DNA of 64,000 nucleotides, from the NCBI GenBank assembly GCA_030435675.1, contig CM059624.1:16516769-16580768 (forward strand), in the 5' to 3' direction. The notes under the pieces were generated by a model. That model made no database searches. It was given only the letters and a program-made list of their open reading frames with translations, and was not told where the DNA came from. Positions within the stretch are counted from its first letter, which is position 1, and the number at the start of each line of letters is the position of its first letter. The translations under genes and the position numbers were made by a program. Source of the DNA: Steinernema hermaphroditum. Taxonomy: Eukaryota; Nematoda; Chromadorea; Rhabditida; Steinernematidae. Positions 59,901 to 64,000 of the stretch are shown piece by piece.

Positions 59901-60480
59901 GGCCCTATCTGTCTCGAATTGAAAGTTTTGCAGGAAACTAAGATAGTCCACAGTAAATCCAACGAGAGTAGGCGCGTTCGATCAGGCTCGTGCAGTTCTA
60001 CAAGATCCGATCATAAAAATGCTATGGTACTTTGGAGCAGGAGGGTCAGATGCGGAACTCTTTGCATGAACAAGGCCCTATCTGTCTCGAATTGAAAGTT
60101 TTGCAGGAAACTAAGATAGTCCACAAGAAATCCAACGAGAGTAGGCGCGTTCGATCAGGCTCGTGCAGTTCTATAAGATGGAATCATAAAAATGCTATGG
60201 TACTTTGGAGCAGGAGGGTCAGATGCAGAGCTCTTGGTGTGAGCAAGGGCCCTGCTGTCTCGAATTGAACGTTTTGCAGGAAACTAAGATAGTCCACAGT
60301 AATCCGAACGGGAATAGGCGCGTTCGATCAGGCTCGTGCAGTTCTACAAGATCCAATCATAAAAATGCTATGGTACTTTGGAGCAGGAGGGTCAGATGCA
60401 GAACTCTTTGAATGAACAAGGCCCTATCTGTCTCGAATTGAAAGTTTTGCAGGAAACTAAGATAGTCCACAGTAAATCCA
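56930..60480 (+). repeat. Higher-order block, 2078-bp duplication
   Basis: Units at 57262, 57435, 57608, 57781, 57954, 58127 and 58300 reappear in the same order at 59340, 59513, 59686, 59859, 60032, 60205 and 60378, a constant shift of 2078 bases. Rare private changes are shared, such as AATTGAACGTTTTGC, AGATGCGGAACTC, AGGCTCATGCAG and TTCTATAAGATGG. The duplication also covers the preceding unit with AAATGATATGG. Confidence 0.8.
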
Positions 60481-61939
60481 ACGAGAGTAGGCGCGTTAAA
60501 CGATCAGGCTCGTGCAGTTCTACAAGATCCAATCATAAAAATGCTATGGTACTTTGGAGCAGGAGGGTCAGATGCAGAACTCTTTGTATGAGCAAGGCCC
60601 TATCTGTCTCGAATTGAAAGTTTTGCAGGAAACTAAGATAGTCCACAGGAAATCCAACGAGAGTAGGCGCGTTCGATCAGGCTCGTGCAGTTCTACAAGA
60701 TCCAATCATAAAAATGCTATGGTACTTTGGAGCAGGAGGGTCAGATGCAGAGCTCTTTGTGTGAGCAAGGGCCCTGCTGTCTCGAATTGAAAGTTTTGCA
60801 GGAAACTAAGATAGTCCACAGGAAATCCAACGGGAATAGGCGCGTTCGATCAGGCTCGTGCAGTTCTACAAGATGCAATCATAAAAATGCTGTCTTTGGA
60901 GCTGGAGGGTCAGATGCATAACTCTTGGTATGAGCAAGGGCCCTACTGTCTCGAATTGAAAGTTTTGCAGGAAACTAAGATAGTCCACAGTAATCCCAAC
61001 GGGAATAGGCGCGTTCGATCAGGCTCGTGCAGTTCTACAAGATCCGATCATAAAAATGCTATGGTACTTTGGAGCAGGAGGGTCCGATGCAGAGCTCTTT
61101 GCATGAGCAAGGCCCTATCTGTCTCGAATTGAAAGTTTTGCAGGAAACTAAGATAGTCCACGGGAAATCCAACGAGAGTAGGCGCGTTCGATCAGGCTCG
61201 TGCAGTTCTACAAGATGCAATCATAAAAATGCTATGGTACTTTGGAGCAGGAGGGTCAGATGCATAACTCTTTGTATGAACAAGGCCCTAACTGTCTCGA
61301 ATTGAAAGTTTTGCAGGAAACTAAGATAGTCCACAGGAAATCCAACGAGAGTAGCGCGTTCGATCAGGCTCTGCAGTTCTACAAAGATCCGATCATAAAA
61401 ATGCTATGGTACTTTGGAGCAGGAGGGTCAGATGCAGAGCTCTTGGTGTGAGCAAGGGCCCTGCTGTCTCGAATTGAAAGTTTTGCAGGAAACTAAGATA
61501 GTCCACAGTAAATCCAACGAGAGTAGGCGCGTTCGATCAGGCTCGTGCAGTTCTACAAGATGGAATCATAAAAATGCTATGGTACTTTGGAGCAGGAGGG
61601 TCAGATGCAGAACTCTTTTGCATGAACAAGGCCCTATCTGTCTCGAATTGAAAGTTTTGCAGGAAACTAAGATAGTCCCCAGGAAATCCAACGAGGTAGG
61701 CGCGTTCGATCAGGCTCGTGCAGTTCTATAAGATGGGATCATAAAAATGCTTGGTACTTTGGAGCAGGAGGGTCAGATGCAGAGCTCTTGGTGTGAGCAA
61801 AGGCCCTGCTGTCTCGAATTGAACGTTTTGCAGGAAACTAAGATAGTCCACAGGTAATCCAACGAGAGTAGGCGCGTTCGATCAGGCTCGTGCAGTTCTA
61901 CAAGATCCGATCATAAAAATGCTATGGTACTTTGGAGCA

Positions 61940-62660
61940 GGAGGTGGCCTTTGTGATGGGTTTTGCAGGAAGCTAAGATAGTCTCTTGGTGTGAGCAAGG
62001 GTCTTGTTCATACAAAGAGTCTCGCATTGAAAGTTCTGCAGAAGCACTAAGCATTTTATGAGTGCATCTTGTAAACCCAACCGCGCCTGTAGGCCCGTTA
62101 GACTGAGGACTATCTTAGTTTTAAAAGCAGTTCTAGAAGATGCCGATCATACAAAGGTCTGGGTGCATACAAAGTGTTATGCTTCTGGCCCCTCCGCTCA
62201 ATTTTTTATGATTGGGTCTTGTAGAAGTGCAGAGCCTGAGCGAAGGGGCCTGCTCTCGTTAAGTTTTGCAGGACAACTAAGATAGTCCTACAGTAAATCC
62301 TACGAGACGTTTGTGCGTTGTTCACGCGTGAAGTTCTACATGACCCCTCCCGCTCAAAATGCTATGGTTGATCTTGTGGAATTGAGGAGGGTCTGATCGA
62401 ACGCGCCCTACTCTTGGTGTGAGCAAGGGCCCTGCTGCGGCGGATTGAAATCTTGCTGAAAATTAAGATAGCGAGAGGTGGGGTAGACTAAAAGGACGCA
62501 TCGGTTCTCCTGTAGGTATAGCCATAGCCTTTTTATGATTGGCTCTTGTAGTTCTTCACGAGCCTGATCAGGAATAAAAATGCTATGGTACTTTGGGCTT
62601 GGAGGAGCAGGAGGGTAATAACTACAGTGTAGAGCTCTTTGAGTAAGTTGTCTTGCTGTC
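61940..62660. repeat. Scrambled satellite segment
   Basis: The regular 173-bp period stops at about 61945 and resumes at about 62665. In between, short satellite words occur out of order and in both orientations. Examples are GGACTATCTTAGTTTT and TTTTTTATGATTGGGTCTTG (reverse complement words) next to forward GGTGTGAGCAAGGG, plus pieces with no satellite match. Either repeated break and repair or an assembly or consensus error could produce this. Confidence 0.85.
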
Positions 62661-62664
62661 TCGA

Positions 62665-64000
62665 ATTGAAAGTTTTGCAGGAAACTAAGATAGTCCACAG
62701 TAAATCCAATGAGAGTAGGCGCGTTCGATCAGGCTCGTGCAGTTCTACAAGATCGGATCATAAAAATGCTATGGTACTTTGGAGCAGGAGGGTCAGATGC
62801 AGAGCTCTTTGAGTGAGCAAGGGCCCTGCTGTCTCGAATTGAAAGTTTTGCAGGAAACTAAGATAGTCCACAGTAATCCCAACGGGAATAGGCGCGTTCG
62901 ATCAGGCTCGTGCAGTTCTACAAGATCGGATCATAAAAATGCTATGGTACTTTGGAGCAGGAGGGTCAGATGCAGAGCTCTTGGTGTGAGCAAGGGCCCT
63001 GCTGTCTCGAAGTGAAAGTTTTGCAGGAAACTAAGATAGTCCACAGTAAACTCAACGAGAGTAGGCGCGTTCGATCAGGCTCGTGCAGTTCTACAAGATC
63101 CGATCATAAAAATGCTATGGTACTTTGGAGCAGGAGGGTCAGATGCAGAGCTCTTTGCTTGAGCAAGGCCCTGCTGTCTCGAATTGAAAGTTTTGCAGAA
63201 AACTAAGATAGTCCACAGTAAATCCAACGAGAATAGGCGCGTTCGATCAGGCTCGTGCAGTTCTACAAGATCCGATCATAAAAAATGCTATGGTACTTTG
63301 GAGCAGGAGGGTCAGATGCAGAGCTCTTGGTGTGAGCAAGGGCCCTGCTGTCTCGAATTGAAAGTTTTGCAGGAAACTAAGATAGTCCAAAGTAATCCAA
63401 CGGGAGTAGGGCGTTCGATCAGGCTCGTGCAGTTCTACAAGATGGAATCATAAAAATGCTATGGTACTTTGGAGCAGGAGGGTCAGATGCAGAACTCTTT
63501 GCATGAACAAGGCCCTATCTGTCTCGAATTGAAAGTTTTGCAGGAAACTAAGATCGTCCATAGTAAATCCAACGAGAGTAGGCGCGTTCGATCAGGCTCG
63601 TGCAGTTCTACAAGATCCGATCATAAAAATGCTATGGTACTTTGGAGCAGGAGGGTCAGATGCGGAGCTCTTTGAGTGAGCAAGGCCCAATCTGTCTCGA
63701 ATTGAAAGTTTTGCAGGAAACTAAGATAGTCCACAGTAAATCCAACGAGAGTAGGCGCCATCGATCAGGCTCGTGCAGTTCTATAAGATCCGATCATAAA
63801 AATGCTATGGTACTTTGGAGCAGGAGGGTCAGATGCAGAGCTCTTGGTGTGAGCAAGGGCCCTGCTGTCTCGAATTGAACGTTTTGCAGGAAACTAAGAT
63901 AGTCCGCAGGAAATCCAACGAGAGTAGGCGCGTTCGATCAGGCTCGTGCAGTTCTACAAGATCCGATCATAAAAATGCTATGGTACTTTGGAGCAGGAGG
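62665..64000 (+). repeat. Diverged right part of the 173-bp array
   Basis: Units resume with private states not common to the left: AGATCGGATC or AGATCCGATC, CTCTTTGAGTGAGC, CAGTAAACTC, and several single-base insertions or deletions (for example near 63286 and 63410). This part was probably separated from the homogenised core by the scrambled segment. Confidence 0.75.

Larger units (their letters stand above)
34384..64000 (+). repeat. 173-bp satellite array, about 171 units
   Basis: Uninterrupted head-to-tail copies with a spacing of 173 bases from the transposon to the end of the window. The array continues beyond it. Landmarks in each unit: AAACTAAGATAGTCCACAGG, TAGGCGCGTTCGATCAGG, TTCTACAAGAT, AATCATAAAAATG, GTACTTTGGAGCAGGAGG and CTGTCTCGAATTGAAAG. 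Most units differ at a few positions only: CAGGAAATCC / CAGTAAATCC / CAGTAATCCC; GAGAGTAGG / GGGAATAGG; AGATCCAATC / AGATGGAATC / AGATCCGATC; GAGCTCTTGGTGTGAG / GAACTCTTTGTATGAA. All copies have the same orientation except in the scrambled part near 62 kb. No relation to the 176-bp array was seen. Confidence 0.97.

Noticed and set aside
34475..63878. More than a hundred similar 60-310 codon reading frames on the plus strand.
   Set aside because: They recur with the 173-bp satellite period, overlap each other, and arise because each unit contains the same ATG and stop. No splice sites or family match.
34384..64000. GCGTTCGATCAGG in each satellite unit resembles a Pol III B box.
   Set aside because: No matching A box at the right distance and no T-run terminator arrangement, so a Pol III promoter is not supported.
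34384..64000. A CRISPR-like array was considered because of the regular spacing.
   Set aside because: There are no unique spacers between short repeats; the whole 173-bp unit repeats, and the sequence is eukaryotic.

Overview
The window looks like nuclear DNA of a nematode. Its genes are split by many very short introns (40-49 bp) and a few long ones. Acceptors match the nematode TTTTCAG-type consensus, and the one large gene encodes a protein kinase D closest in plan to Caenorhabditis DKF-2. RTE-like LINE, mariner and PIF/Harbinger elements fill much of the rest. I cannot name the species; a strongylid or other rhabditid nematode is a guess.

Layout. (1) 1-831: possible 3' end of an upstream plus-strand gene, with a short terminal exon and a poly(A) signal. 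(2) 832-5048: AT-rich intergenic DNA with a decayed LINE tail (about 1.96-2.26 kb) and a possible small minus-strand gene (2.72-3.13 kb). (3) 5049-20891: an apparently complete protein kinase D gene that I could join exon by exon in matching phase. It has a ubiquitin-like N-terminus, C1a, C1b, a PH domain, the kinase and a short tail, about 969 residues in 19 coding exons. Its introns hold an inverted-repeat (MITE-like) element and one copy of a dispersed repeat. (4) 20.9-25.7 kb: intergenic DNA with a 5'-truncated, internally deleted LINE, related dispersed repeats, a perfect 17-bp-arm palindrome and a 15-bp minisatellite. (5) 26056-26757: a small, unrecognised gene for a protein with two membrane segments, in five exons. 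(6) 26.8-29.2 kb: intergenic DNA with a mariner transposase remnant on the minus strand.

(7) 29168-30129: a foldback-type element whose long inverted ends are built from 15-bp tandem units, flanked by a 9-bp direct repeat. (8) About 30.23-31.67 kb: a tandem array of a 176-bp unit. (9) About 31677-34380: an apparently intact autonomous PIF/Harbinger transposon with a MADF/BESS-like accessory protein and a DDE transposase. (10) 34.38-64.0 kb, running off the window: about 171 copies of a different 173-bp satellite. It has several monomer subtypes, recurrent 161-bp and 174-bp variants, multi-monomer (higher-order) blocks of about 692, 1199, 1557 and 2078 bp, and one scrambled segment near 62 kb.

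The right half is therefore repeat-rich chromatin-like DNA (centromeric, pericentromeric or subtelomeric by inference). The transposon forms the exact boundary between two unrelated satellites. The many similar 70-80 residue reading frames in the satellite are by-products of its repetition and are not annotated as genes.
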